From Candidatus Skiveiella danica (GTDB lineage: Bacteria; Pseudomonadota; Gammaproteobacteria; Burkholderiales; Burkholderiaceae_C): DNA of 64,000 bases. Made by a program: the position numbers and the translations under genes. Under the pieces are notes generated by a model, which was not told the origin of the DNA, searched no databases, and saw only the letters and a list, made by a program, of their open reading frames with translations. This document shows positions 12,084 through 20,201 of this stretch, piece by piece. The DNA lies in NCBI GenBank assembly GCA_016721925.1, contig JADKHE010000011.1:62001-126000 (forward strand). Reading direction: 5' to 3'. How positions within the stretch are numbered: position 1 is the stretch's first letter; every line of letters begins with the position of its first letter.

Positions 12084-12527
12084 CGAAGTCACTTTCGCAC
12101 CCCATCGGCGCGAGGCGCCCGGACACCTGGCACGCCGGGGTCTGATGTCACCCGCGCGACGGGTTGGCGGGTAATCCCGGCTCTTGCCTGCCTCTTTTTC
12201 GGGCTTGCAGATTCCGGTGGCTTGGATGACGTCAGGCCAGCCGACGCCGTTGTCGTGCCCCACCCTCGGTAGCGGGCGCCATCTACAGCTGCAAGTTCAC
12301 CAGGCGCATACTGGTCCTGGACAAAGGCGAAACCGACAAGGCGTTGGTCACAGCGTTCTGGCCAAATCGGCTCCATGACCGCCAATTTGAATCGAGACCT
12401 AATTGGACACCTCAAGGGGCCTTCGGGCCCCCTTTTCGTGGCAGCCCCAACGATCGAGCGCCAGCGCACAGACGGAGGAATGGGGGAGCCGTAGATTGCA
12501 ACTCCCATCTACCTTCGGAGTGCCGTC
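12084..12527. other. 444-bp gene-free stretch
   Basis: No convincing gene is visible on either strand. The only clear element is a rho-independent terminator (12414-12436). A short frame around 12270-12360 has protein-like composition, but it lacks a start and any recognisable motif, so I do not call it. Confidence 0.5.
12414..12436 (+). terminator. Rho-independent terminator
   Basis: The sequence AAGGGGCC, loop TTCG, then GGCCCCCTTTT forms a stable GC stem with a UUCG tetraloop and a short T-run. It lies 330 nt after the membrane-protein gene and about 90 nt before the next gene, so it separates the two. Confidence 0.75.
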
Positions 12528-12947
12528 ATGATCCCTGAATTCTCAATGTCCCGATCAATGTCTGTGTTGGGTTTTGCAGCGCTTTTCCTGGTGGCGGGCT
12601 CTGCCCATTCGCAGAGTGCCGAATACCGCCGCGGCTACGACCAAGGCTACCGGGATGGCGCCGCGGCGGCGGGAAACCAGAGCCCATATCCCAACGGGAT
12701 GTGGGAGATCACCATTTCGAGCGCCTTGTACGGCATTCGCGGAGCCCGTTGCGACGCGCGCGACAGCCTGCAAGCGCTGGTTGCGGGAAAAAGGCGTATC
12801 GATGTCAAGGTGGACAACGACCTGTGCGGCGATCCAGCGCCCAATCAGGCCAACAAGCAGATGACCGTGACCTACAGTTGTGGCAACGGCTCGGAGCGGC
12901 GTGTCAGCGGCCCAGAGGGCAGCATCCTCACCATCGGCTGCCGGTAG
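12528..12947 (+). CDS. Small exported protein of unknown function
   Basis: The 139-residue protein has a signal peptide ending around AHSQSAE and a mature domain of about 110 residues. The start of the mature part, YRRGYDQGYRDGAAAA, is a repetitive Gly/Tyr segment common in short periplasmic proteins. Three or four Cys (RCDARD, DLCGDP, YSCGNG, IGCR) could form two disulfides. The ATG at 12528 follows a CGGAG site; an internal ATG at 12546 is an alternative. Function is unknown. Confidence 0.65.
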   Translation: MIPEFSMSRSMSVLGFAALFLVAGSAHSQSAEYRRGYDQGYRDGAAAAGNQSPYPNGMWEITISSALYGIRGARCDARDSLQALVAGKRRIDVKVDNDLCGDPAPNQANKQMTVTYSCGNGSERRVSGPEGSILTIGCR

Positions 12948-13061
12948 GTGGTCCAATGGGTCGTGCGATAGGTGGGCAATTCTGTGGCGCCGCCATGGCG
13001 TAGCGCTGGGTTGAGCGAAAATCGCCCCCACCAACCACAGCCTCACTCACTGACTCTCGCC

Positions 13062-13538
13062 ATGAAGATCGAAAAAGACACCGTCGTCACCCTGCGCTAC
13101 AAAGTCGCGGACGCCTTGGGAAAGCTCATCGAAGAGGTGAAGGAGCCGATGGCCTACCTGCACGGCGGCTACGGCAACACGCTGGCGGGCATCGAGGCCG
13201 CGCTGCAAGGCCAGGAGGCCGGCTACCAGATCACGCTGCAGCTGCAGCCGGCCGATGCCTTTGGCGCGCGCGACGAAAACCTGTTGCAAACCATTTCGCG
13301 CAAGGATTTTCCGCCGGGCGTGAAGGTCGGCGGCCAGCTGATGGGACGCGACGCCGACGGCCACGAACAGGCTTTCACGGTGATGAAGATCAAGGGCGAC
13401 ACCGTGTTCCTGGACGGCAACCACCCCTTGGCCGGCAAGGCGCTGCGCTTCAGCCTGAAGGTGATCGAGGTCCGCGTGGCCACTCCGGAAGAAGTCACGC
13501 ACAAGCACGCGCACGGCGCGCACGGGCATCACCACTGA
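13062..13538 (+). CDS. slyD: FKBP-type peptidyl-prolyl isomerase, SlyD family
   Basis: The real start is the ATG at 13062 (MKIEKDTVVTLRY), giving 158 residues; the open frame to 12972 is not SlyD-like. It catalyses cis-trans isomerisation at prolines and acts as a chaperone and metal-binding protein. The FKBP halves flank an insert-in-flap domain (about residues 70-125: DAFGARDENL, FPPGVKVGGQLMG). The C-terminus ends in a His-rich metal-binding tail (HKHAHGAHGHHH). It lies convergent to putA, only 21 nt from its stop. Confidence 0.93.
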   Translation: MKIEKDTVVTLRYKVADALGKLIEEVKEPMAYLHGGYGNTLAGIEAALQGQEAGYQITLQLQPADAFGARDENLLQTISRKDFPPGVKVGGQLMGRDADGHEQAFTVMKIKGDTVFLDGNHPLAGKALRFSLKVIEVRVATPEEVTHKHAHGAHGHHH

Positions 13539-13559
13539 GGCGCCCCGGCGGCGTCACGC

Positions 13560-16500
13560 TCAGGCCAGCAGCTGCACATTGCCCCCCGCCGCGGTCGTGT
13601 TGACCGTCACGGTCTGCTCGGAGCAGAAACGCATCAGGTAGTTCGGCCCGCCCGCCTTGGGCCCGGTGCCGCTCAGGCCCTCGCCGCCGAAGGGCTGCAC
13701 GCCCACCACCGCGCCGATCATGTTGCGGTTGATGTAGACGTTGCCCACGTGCGCCGCGCGAGCCATCGCCTGGGCGCGGCTGTCGATGCGGGTCTGGATG
13801 CCCAGCGTCAGGCCGTAGCCCAGCGCATTGATCTGCCCGATGACGGCCAGCGGGTCGCCGCTCCAGCGCACGATATGCAGCACCGGGCCGAAGATTTCCT
13901 GCTGCACGCTGGCAATCGAGGGCACTTCGAAGGCCGCAGGTGGTATCATATTCATAGCGCCTGGTGACCATTTTGCGCTGGGAATGAGGCATTTTGACTC
14001 TGAATTCAGCCGTTGCAGGTGCTTGCGGATGCCCTCGAAGGCCTCGCGGTCGATCACCGGGCCGACATCGGTCGCCAGCTCGGCCGGGTCGCCCGCCACC
14101 AGCTCCTTCGCCGCGCCCTGGATCATCTCGATCACGCCGTCGGCGATGCCTTCGTGCAGGCACAGCAGGCGCAGCGCCGAGCAGCGCTGGCCGGCCGAGC
14201 GGAAGGCGCTCTGCACCACCGCGTCCACCACCTGCTCGGGCAGCGCCGTGCTGTCCACCACCATGGCGTTGATGCCGCCGGTCTCGGCGATCAGCGGCAC
14301 GATGGGCCCGTCCTTGGCCGCCAGCGCGCGGTTGATGAGCCGCGCCACGGCGGTGGAGCCGGTGAAGGCCACGCCCGCAATGCCCGGCAGCGCCACCAGC
14401 GCCGCGCCCACCGTCTCGCCGGGACCGTGCAGCAGCTGCACCGCGTCACCCGGCACGCCGGCGGCATGCAACAGCTGCACGGCCTCCCAGGCCACGCCCG
14501 GCGTCTGCTCGGCCGGCTTGGCCAGCACGGTGTTGCCGGTGGCCAGCGCCGCCGCCACCTGCCCCATGAAGATCGCGAGCGGAAAGTTCCACGGGCTGAT
14601 GCACACCCAGACGCCGCGCCCGCCCAGGTGCAATTCGTTGCGCTCCCCGGTGGGGCCGGGCAGGGCCACCGGCGCCTGGAGGCGTTCGGCCTCGGCCGCG
14701 TAGTAGCGCAGGAAGTCCACCGCCTCGCGCACCTCGGCCACCGCGTCGCCCCAGGTCTTGAAGGCTTCCCTGACCAGCAAGGCGCAAAAGCGGGGCAGTT
14801 GCTGCTGCAGCGCATCGGCCGCGCGGCGCAGGGCGGCAGCGCGCTCGGCAACCGGCACCTTGCTCCATTGTTGATAGCAAACTTGCGCCAGATCACGCTG
14901 GGATGGTGCCGTTTTGACGTCAAACTCGGCCACGACAGGCACCTGAACCGTGTCCAGCGCCTGCAGCAGCGGCGCACGCATGGCCGCCACCGCCAGATCC
15001 AGCCCGGCGCTGTTCTTGCGGCCCGGGCCGAAGAGGTCCGGCGGCAGCGGCAACGACGGGTTCGGCGCCAGGTGCAGGGGCGACACCAGCAGCTCGTCCA
15101 GCGCGACCGACACATCGGCCAGCTGGTGCACGAAGGACGAATTGGCGCCGTTCTCCAGCAGCCGGCGCACGAGGTAGGCGAGCAGGTCGCGGTGCGCACC
15201 CACCGGCGCGTAGACCCGGCAGGCCACCAGCGGGTTCTTCAGCACCTCGCGGTAGGTGCCCTCGCTCATGCCGTGCAGGCGTTGCAGCTCGAAGCGGGGT
15301 GATGTGCCCTGGAACGAGGTCGAATCGGGATCGGAGCCTGGGTGGGAGGCCGCGCGCTCGGCTCCGTGTCCCCCGCCCGCTTCGCGGGCTCCTCCTTGAC
15401 CTGCGCCGAACGCGCGGCCTCCCACCCCCCCATTACCGCCCGACGCATCAACCCCCGCCGGCCGGGCTGCCATCTGCAGGATGGCCGCGATGGTGCCCGC
15501 GTTGTGGGTGGCGAACTGCGGGTAGATGGCGTCGGGCGCGGCCAGCAGCGCGCGGGCGCAGGCCAGGTAGCTCACGTCGGTGTGGTGCTTGTGGGTGAAG
15601 ACCGGGTAGTGCGGCAGGCCCAGCTCCTGGGCGCGCTTGATCTCGGCATCCCAGTAGGCGCCCTTGACCAGGCGGCACATGAAGCGCAGCCGGTACCGGC
15701 GCGCCAGCCCAATGATGTGCTCGATCAGCGGCAGCGCGCGCGTCTGGTAGGCCTGCAGCGCCAGGCCGAAGCCGCGCCACTGCGGAAAGTTCTGCGCCAC
15801 CTGCGCCGCCAACGCCTCGAACACGTCGAGCGACAGCTCCAGCCGGTCCACCTCCTCGGCATCGATCGTCAGCCCGACGTTCGCACGTGCGGCCCGCTCG
15901 CACAGGCTCCAGACGCTCGGCACCAGCTCGCGCATCACCCGGGCATGCTGCGCCGCCTCGTAGCGCGGGTGCAGCGCGCTCAATTTGATGGAAATCCCGT
16001 CTTTTTGCTCGATTCCCAGCGTCGGATGGTCAGAAGATGCTATTTTTTCAATAGCATTCTGGTAGCTCGCCAAGTGTTGCAGTGCATCCGCATCGGTGCG
16101 GGCGCCTTCGCCCAGCATGTCATAGCTGTAGCTGAGATTCGGCTGCCGGCGGCGCGCGCCATCGGCCTCGGCCATGCCTTCCTCAATGGTCTGGCCCAGC
16201 ACGAACTGGCGGCCCAGCAGCTGCACGGCACGCAGCGTGGCCGCCACCACGGTGCGCGCGCCCAGCCGCGCCACCAGGCCCGGCTCCTGCGCGGCCTGAG
16301 CACCTCCGGGGGTGCCCGGCAGGAATTTCTTGGACAAGGCAATCGCACTGGACGACAGCCGGGCCAGCGTGGAATCGCCTGCGGCATCGAAGTCGGCGCG
16401 GCCCAGCTGGTCCGCCGTCAGGGCAATGGCGGTTTCTGCATCGGGCACACGCAGCAGGGCTTCCGCCAGGCGCATCAGGGCCAGGCCTTCGGCGCTGGAA

Positions 16501-16724
16501 ATCGGGTATTCCTTGAGCAGGCTGTCCACCGCCCAGAAGGGCGGCGGTTGGTCGCGCACGGCCTGCACCCAAGGCGCGGCCACGCGGGCGGCCGCGGCCC
16601 AGTCCAGCGCGCCGTGCAGCGCGGCCAGGCTGTCGGCCACGACCTCGGCCTCCGGGCGATAGGGAAAGGGCAGGCGATCGGCGTCAGGGGTGGCGGCCGC
16701 CGGCGTGGGCGTGGCATCGGTCAT
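13560..16724 (-). CDS. putA: Bifunctional proline dehydrogenase / L-glutamate-gamma-semialdehyde dehydrogenase
   Basis: This 1054-residue protein oxidises proline to glutamate using FAD and then NAD+. The start at 16724 has GGAG six bases upstream; the ATG at 16736 is an alternative. It is the short PutA type without an N-terminal ribbon-helix-helix DNA-binding domain, so regulation probably falls to the divergent Lrp-type gene. The proline dehydrogenase barrel includes RLVKGAYWDAEIKRAQ near residue 350. The aldehyde dehydrogenase part has FTGST, ETGG and the catalytic Cys848 in GQRCSAL. Unusually, the frame carries four foreign-looking insertions: three dispersed repeats (residues about 223-244, 600-622, 906-928) and a Gly/Ala-rich segment (about 417-474) encoded by an inverted repeat. 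All keep the frame open. Confidence 0.95.
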   Translation of the reverse strand: MTDATPTPAAATPDADRLPFPYRPEAEVVADSLAALHGALDWAAAARVAAPWVQAVRDQPPPFWAVDSLLKEYPISSAEGLALMRLAEALLRVPDAETAIALTADQLGRADFDAAGDSTLARLSSSAIALSKKFLPGTPGGAQAAQEPGLVARLGARTVVAATLRAVQLLGRQFVLGQTIEEGMAEADGARRRQPNLSYSYDMLGEGARTDADALQHLASYQNAIEKIASSDHPTLGIEQKDGISIKLSALHPRYEAAQHARVMRELVPSVWSLCERAARANVGLTIDAEEVDRLELSLDVFEALAAQVAQNFPQWRGFGLALQAYQTRALPLIEHIIGLARRYRLRFMCRLVKGAYWDAEIKRAQELGLPHYPVFTHKHHTDVSYLACARALLAAPDAIYPQFATHNAGTIAAILQMAARPAGVDASGGNGGVGGRAFGAGQGGAREAGGGHGAERAASHPGSDPDSTSFQGTSPRFELQRLHGMSEGTYREVLKNPLVACRVYAPVGAHRDLLAYLVRRLLENGANSSFVHQLADVSVALDELLVSPLHLAPNPSLPLPPDLFGPGRKNSAGLDLAVAAMRAPLLQALDTVQVPVVAEFDVKTAPSQRDLAQVCYQQWSKVPVAERAAALRRAADALQQQLPRFCALLVREAFKTWGDAVAEVREAVDFLRYYAAEAERLQAPVALPGPTGERNELHLGGRGVWVCISPWNFPLAIFMGQVAAALATGNTVLAKPAEQTPGVAWEAVQLLHAAGVPGDAVQLLHGPGETVGAALVALPGIAGVAFTGSTAVARLINRALAAKDGPIVPLIAETGGINAMVVDSTALPEQVVDAVVQSAFRSAGQRCSALRLLCLHEGIADGVIEMIQGAAKELVAGDPAELATDVGPVIDREAFEGIRKHLQRLNSESKCLIPSAKWSPGAMNMIPPAAFEVPSIASVQQEIFGPVLHIVRWSGDPLAVIGQINALGYGLTLGIQTRIDSRAQAMARAAHVGNVYINRNMIGAVVGVQPFGGEGLSGTGPKAGGPNYLMRFCSEQTVTVNTTAAGGNVQLLA
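13942..14008 (+). repeat. Dispersed ~60-bp repeat, copy A (inside putA)
   Basis: A close match to the core, TGACCATTTTGCGCTGGGAA, followed by GAGGCATTTTGACTC and preceded by a GGTAT/ATAGC half-hairpin. It lies antisense to putA yet leaves its frame open, adding an unusual segment to the aldehyde dehydrogenase domain just before the conserved QQEIFGPVL motif. It is AT-richer than the gene around it. Confidence 0.8.
14861..14928 (+). repeat. Dispersed ~60-bp repeat, copy B (inside putA)
   Basis: It has TTGATAGC, then ATCACGCTGGGATGGTGCCGTTTTGACG, matching copies F and A over most positions. It is antisense to putA and read through in frame in the linker between the two enzyme domains (protein near FDVKTAPSQRDLAQV). 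Confidence 0.75.
15340..15427. repeat. Long inverted-repeat insertion inside putA
   Basis: Perfect 17-bp arms (15340-15356 and 15411-15427, core GGAGGCCGCGCG / CGCGCGGCCTCC) enclose 54 bp that contains a smaller hairpin CCCGCTTCGCGGG. The element lies where PutA proteins normally have a short turn before the QRLHGM motif. It encodes a Gly/Ala/Ser-rich insert of roughly 50 residues without a stop codon. It looks like a palindromic mobile or REP-like element tolerated in frame. Confidence 0.7.
15995..16056 (-). repeat. Dispersed ~60-bp repeat, copy E (inside putA)
   Basis: Read on the minus strand it shows the hairpin TGCTATTGAAAAAATAGCA, then CTTCTGACCATCCGACGCTGGGAATCGAG in two pieces. This is the best example of the hairpin module (arms 16038-16044 and 16050-16056). 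It is in sense orientation in putA and encodes residues near KIASSDHPTLGIEQKDG, a loop before the conserved ISIKLSALHPRY. Confidence 0.8.
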
Positions 16725-16736
16725 CGAAAACTCCAT

Positions 16737-16823
16737 GGCAACTGGTGAATATCGCCATGTTGGATCGACTCGTGATGAGTTTCACGCTAAATTTGCGTCA
16801 CTTCACCGATTTTTTCACTATCT
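16737..16823. promoter_or_regulatory. putA / lrp divergent promoter region
   Basis: The 87-bp gap between the two divergent genes is clearly AT-richer than its surroundings (TTTCACGCTAAATTTGCG, then a run of T/A near 16808-16818). It must hold promoters for both directions and most likely the binding site of the Lrp-type regulator. No exact operator can be assigned. Confidence 0.5.
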
Positions 16824-17297
16824 ATGGCCGAATCACTCTGGGGCATCGACCGCATCGACCAGCGCATCCTCAGCGCCTTGCAAGCCGATGCACGGATTTC
16901 CAACCTGAAGCTGGCCGAGGCGGTGGCGCTGTCGCCCACGGCCGTGCTCGCGCGGGTGCAGCGCCTGACGCGCGAGGGCTACATCCTGGGCTACGAGGCG
17001 CGCCTGAACCCGCTCAAGCTCGGACGCGGCATGATGGTGTTCGTGGAGGTGCTGCTGGACCGCACCACGCCCAACGTGTTCGAGCAGTTCAAGGCGGCGG
17101 TGCAGGCGCAGGAGGCCATCCTGGAGTGCCACATGGTGGCCGGCGGTTTTGACTACCTCCTCAAGACGCGCATGGCCGACATGGCGGCCTACCGCGAATT
17201 TGCCGGCACCGTGCTGTGGCAACTGCCGGGTGTGCGCGAAACGCGCACCTACCCCGTGATGGAAGAGGTGAAGAACAGCACGCGCCTGCCGCTTTAG
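16824..17297 (+). CDS. Lrp/AsnC family transcriptional regulator, probable activator of putA
   Basis: The 157-residue length fits the family. Residues 7-65 form the winged helix-turn-helix (IDRIDQRILSALQADARIS, VALSPTAVLARVQRL). The rest is the RAM effector-binding domain (MMVFVEVLLDRTT, GGFDYLLKTRM). Lrp-type genes divergent from putA (PutR/BldR types) usually activate proline catabolism in response to proline. The arrangement here is the same, with an 87-bp shared promoter region. Confidence 0.9.
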   Translation: MAESLWGIDRIDQRILSALQADARISNLKLAEAVALSPTAVLARVQRLTREGYILGYEARLNPLKLGRGMMVFVEVLLDRTTPNVFEQFKAAVQAQEAILECHMVAGGFDYLLKTRMADMAAYREFAGTVLWQLPGVRETRTYPVMEEVKNSTRLPL

Positions 17298-17345
17298 CCT
17301 TGCAGGGTCAGGCGCACAATGGCGATTTTTCAGGAGGATTCCGCC

Positions 17346-17885
17346 ATGAGACTGCGTCTGATCCTGGCCGTCGCGCCACTGCTCGTCACTGTGCTTTCCG
17401 CCAGCGCCCAGAACATGAAACCCGGCCTGTGGGAGCACAGCTTCACGATGAAGAGCCAGAGCGGCAAGATGGAACAGGGCATGGCCGAACTGCAGAAGCA
17501 GATCGCTGCGATGCCCCCCGAGAAGCGCAAGCAGATGGAGCAGATGATGGCCCAGAGCGGTGTGGCCATGGGCTCCAAGGTCAACGTCGTGAAGGTTTGC
17601 GTCACGCCCGAGGACGCCGCGCGCATGGACATGCCGAAGTTCAATGACCAGTGCAAGCAGGAAGTCATCAAGCGCAGCGCCAGCACGATGCAGTTCAAGT
17701 TCACCTGCGCCGGCCAGCCCCCCACCAGCGGCGAGGGTGAGGTCACCTTCAGCAGCCCCACGGCCTACACCAGCAAGTCCATCGTCAACACCAGCGTCGA
17801 GGGCAAGCCCGAACGCATGACCATGGACCAGTCGGGCAAATGGCTCGCCGCCGACTGCGGCGCCGTGAAACCGATCAAGCGCTGA
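17346..17885 (+). CDS. DUF3617 family exported protein
   Basis: The ATG at 17346 follows a strong AGGAGG site and gives 179 residues; the frame from 17319 starts upstream of that site. A signal peptide ends at SASAQ, followed by the family hallmark NMKPGLWEHSFTMKS. Later come KVCVTPEDAARM, QCKQEVIKRSA and FTCAGQPPTSGEGEVTF with the usual paired Cys. DUF3617 proteins are small periplasmic proteins of unknown role. Confidence 0.85.
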   Translation: MRLRLILAVAPLLVTVLSASAQNMKPGLWEHSFTMKSQSGKMEQGMAELQKQIAAMPPEKRKQMEQMMAQSGVAMGSKVNVVKVCVTPEDAARMDMPKFNDQCKQEVIKRSASTMQFKFTCAGQPPTSGEGEVTFSSPTAYTSKSIVNTSVEGKPERMTMDQSGKWLAADCGAVKPIKR

Positions 17886-17923
17886 TCGCGGCCGCAGTTG
17901 CACCCGGCAGGGAGCAAGACGGA

Positions 17924-18824
17924 TCAGGTTGGCCCGGGTGTATCTGCCAGGAAACGCCGGATCACGCGGTTCACCTCAATGGCGTTGCACCGTGTCACCC
18001 AATGGCCGGCGCCCTCGATGCGGTGGACGCGCAGGTCGCTCACGTGCAGCTCCAGCCCCTCCAGCAGCACCGGGCGCAGCGCCACGTCGCCCGTGCCCCA
18101 GATGACCTGCGTGCGCACCTTGACATGGAAATCGGCCGGATCGAGCAGGGCCGCCACGGCCGCCATCCGGCCGGGCGCATCCGGCGTGTCGGGGTGCAGG
18201 GGTGAGGCTCGGTAGTAGTTGCATCCGCCGGCCAGGCCGTGCGCCCAGCATCCCCGGTAGGCCTGAAGCTCCTCATCGCTCAGCTCGCCCAGCAAATCAC
18301 GCAGCCAGGGCATGGCCGTCTTTTGCCAGGAGGCTCTCGGAACCGGGCAGGCGCAGCACGTTCATGTAGGCGCCGGCCGCCTGCTGGCCTGTGTCCGAGG
18401 CCAGCGCCTTCGCGAAGAGGATCGTGTGCGGCGCATTGAGCACCACGAAGTTCTGCATCAGTTCCGGGTGTTGCGCCGCCAGGCTCCAGGCCACCGCACC
18501 ACCCCAGTCGTGGGCGATCACGGCGAACACCGGCGCGCCCAGCGCCTGGATCACGCCTCTCAGGTCGGCCACCAGCAGATGGGGTTTGTAAGCGCTGACA
18601 TCCACCGGCTGCGAGGACAGGTTGAAACCCCGCAGATCGATCGCGACGCAGCGGAAATCGGCTGAAAACTCCGCGAGTTGCCGGCGCCACGTGTACCAGA
18701 ACTCGGGAAAACCGTGGACGAACAGCAACACCGGCGCGCGCGCCGGGCCACAGGCCTTTGCATGCAGCCGAATGCCCTCGGCGGTGTCGAAGTACAGGGT
18801 CTCAAGCGCGAGGTCGTTGGCCAT
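17924..18824 (-). pseudogene. Alpha/beta hydrolase (epoxide hydrolase-like), frameshifted
   Basis: The first 175 codons (18824-18297) encode the N-terminal half with the oxyanion motif HGFPEFWYTW, the nucleophile elbow AHDWGGAV (Asp nucleophile) and NAPHTILF. The second half continues in another frame (about 18313-17924) with RDLLGELSDEELQAYRGCW, NYYRASP and the catalytic His in GAGHWV. The joined product of about 300 residues has the size and motif order of epoxide hydrolases or haloalkane dehalogenases. A single-base indel near 18300-18345 breaks it. It may be a true pseudogene or a sequencing error. It is the last member of the minus-strand unit starting at 25520. Confidence 0.8.
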
Positions 18825-18863
18825 GGGTACGGGATGAAGTTTGCATGAGGCCCGGTTCAGGCC

Positions 18864-19940
18864 CTAGAAGCGCCGGCTGACGTCGATCTGTTGGGACCCG
18901 GCCGGCAGGCTGATGAAATCACCATCGGCTCCCACCCGAATCGGTCCCCCGAAGATGTCAGGTGCGCCCCCCAGGAAGGCTTTCTCCATCCCCGGCAAGG
19001 GCAGCGGTGGCGCGATGTGGCTGAGCAGCAGGTAGCGGACCTTCGCATCGCGCGCAATCTCGGCGGCCTGCTCGGGGGTGGTGTGGTAATCGATGATGTC
19101 GGCCATGAGCTTCTTCACGTTGAGGCGTCCCGCAGCGGCGGCGCCCTGGCCCAGAAGGTCGACCATCTTCGGCGAAAGGGCCTCGTGCACCAGCAGATCG
19201 ACACCCGTGGCCTCGCGCTGCACCGCAGCGGACTTCGTCGTGTCCCCGCTGAGCACCACACTGCGGCCCTTGTAGGTGATGCGATAGCCGACGGCAGGGT
19301 GTACCGGTTTGTGATCGACGCCAAAGGCGCTGATTTCAAGATCGCCGCCCTTGATCAGCACCACGTGCCCTTCGGGTGGCACGGTGAACGGCTTCGCAAC
19401 CGCACCGAAACCCTCCGCGTGCACCGTCTGTTCGCCGTGATGGGCGACGCGGTAGTGGCGGTCCTGCTCATAGGCCTGCATGAAGCCCGCCACCACTTTT
19501 TCAACGCCCGATGGTCCATACAGCGGGACCGGTGCGGCGTTGCCCGTCGACACCCAGCGCTGCATCAGCAGCTCACCCAGGCCATCGATATGGTCCGAGT
19601 GGAAATGGGTCAGGAAGATCGCCTCGATGCGACCATGGACGAAGCCCAACTTGCCGACGTTGCGGGCACTGCCATTGCCGGTGTCGAAGACAAACAGGCG
19701 CTGGCCCGCCACGACCACGGTGCAGGCGCCCATGCGCCGGTCATCGGGCATTGGCGAGCCCGCACCGCACAGCCCGACATGCAGGCCGTCCGGCAAATCA
19801 TTCAGGGTGTCGGCGGCCAGGCGACTGGCGGCGACGCGCTGGGCCACGGCCATGCTGAGTGGCGCGCGAAACGCATAGGCCGCAGCGCCAATGACAACAG
19901 CTGCAGAGATGATCAAAAGGGCGAAACGACGGAGGTTCAT
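18864..19940 (-). CDS. Metallo-beta-lactamase fold hydrolase, exported or membrane-anchored
   Basis: The 358-residue protein has an N-terminal membrane anchor or signal (LRRFALLIISAAVVIGAAAYAF). The MBL metal site is THFHSDHIDGL, with SGDTTKS and the later His in LLSHIAPPLP; the overall pattern is RNase Z/arylsulfatase-like. The substrate is unknown. Given two sulfatases nearby, hydrolysis of an ester outside the cytoplasm is plausible but inferred. It lies between the SDR remnant and the frameshifted hydrolase in the same transcription unit. Confidence 0.85.
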   Translation of the reverse strand: MNLRRFALLIISAAVVIGAAAYAFRAPLSMAVAQRVAASRLAADTLNDLPDGLHVGLCGAGSPMPDDRRMGACTVVVAGQRLFVFDTGNGSARNVGKLGFVHGRIEAIFLTHFHSDHIDGLGELLMQRWVSTGNAAPVPLYGPSGVEKVVAGFMQAYEQDRHYRVAHHGEQTVHAEGFGAVAKPFTVPPEGHVVLIKGGDLEISAFGVDHKPVHPAVGYRITYKGRSVVLSGDTTKSAAVQREATGVDLLVHEALSPKMVDLLGQGAAAAGRLNVKKLMADIIDYHTTPEQAAEIARDAKVRYLLLSHIAPPLPLPGMEKAFLGGAPDIFGGPIRVGADGDFISLPAGSQQIDVSRRF

Positions 19941-19950
19941 GGATGTCTCT

Positions 19951-20151
19951 CTATGAAAAACGTTCAGACGCCGAACGTGCGGGCCAGCCGTACGCAGAGC
20001 CCAGGATCCAGGACGCGACGTAGCGCAGCCGGGGCCGGCGCGCCTCAGTGCAAGTGGCCGCGATCACGCGACGACCGCACGCCGCCACGGCAAAGGCAGC
20101 ATCGCGGCCGATCCCGGCGCCCGCGCCGGTGATGGGTAGCGTCTTTGACAT
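19951..20151 (-). pseudogene. Short-chain dehydrogenase remnant (internal deletion)
   Basis: The 66-codon frame starts with a perfect Rossmann start (SKTLPITGAGAGIGRDAAFA), then jumps directly to a segment resembling an SDR C-terminus (RPRLRYVASWI). The catalytic YxxxK region and most of the domain are missing. It is best explained as the two ends of an SDR gene joined by a deletion of about 550-600 bp. It sits 10 nt upstream of the MBL hydrolase gene, so the deletion left the transcription unit intact. Confidence 0.6.
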
Positions 20152-20201
20152 GTCAGGTTCTCAGGAGTGACTGCGGGGCATGCTGAACACCTTCTTCCGC
20201 A

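Noticed and set aside
14013..15302. 429-codon plus-strand frame opposite putA
   Set aside because: His/Gln/Arg-rich antisense frame, no motif.
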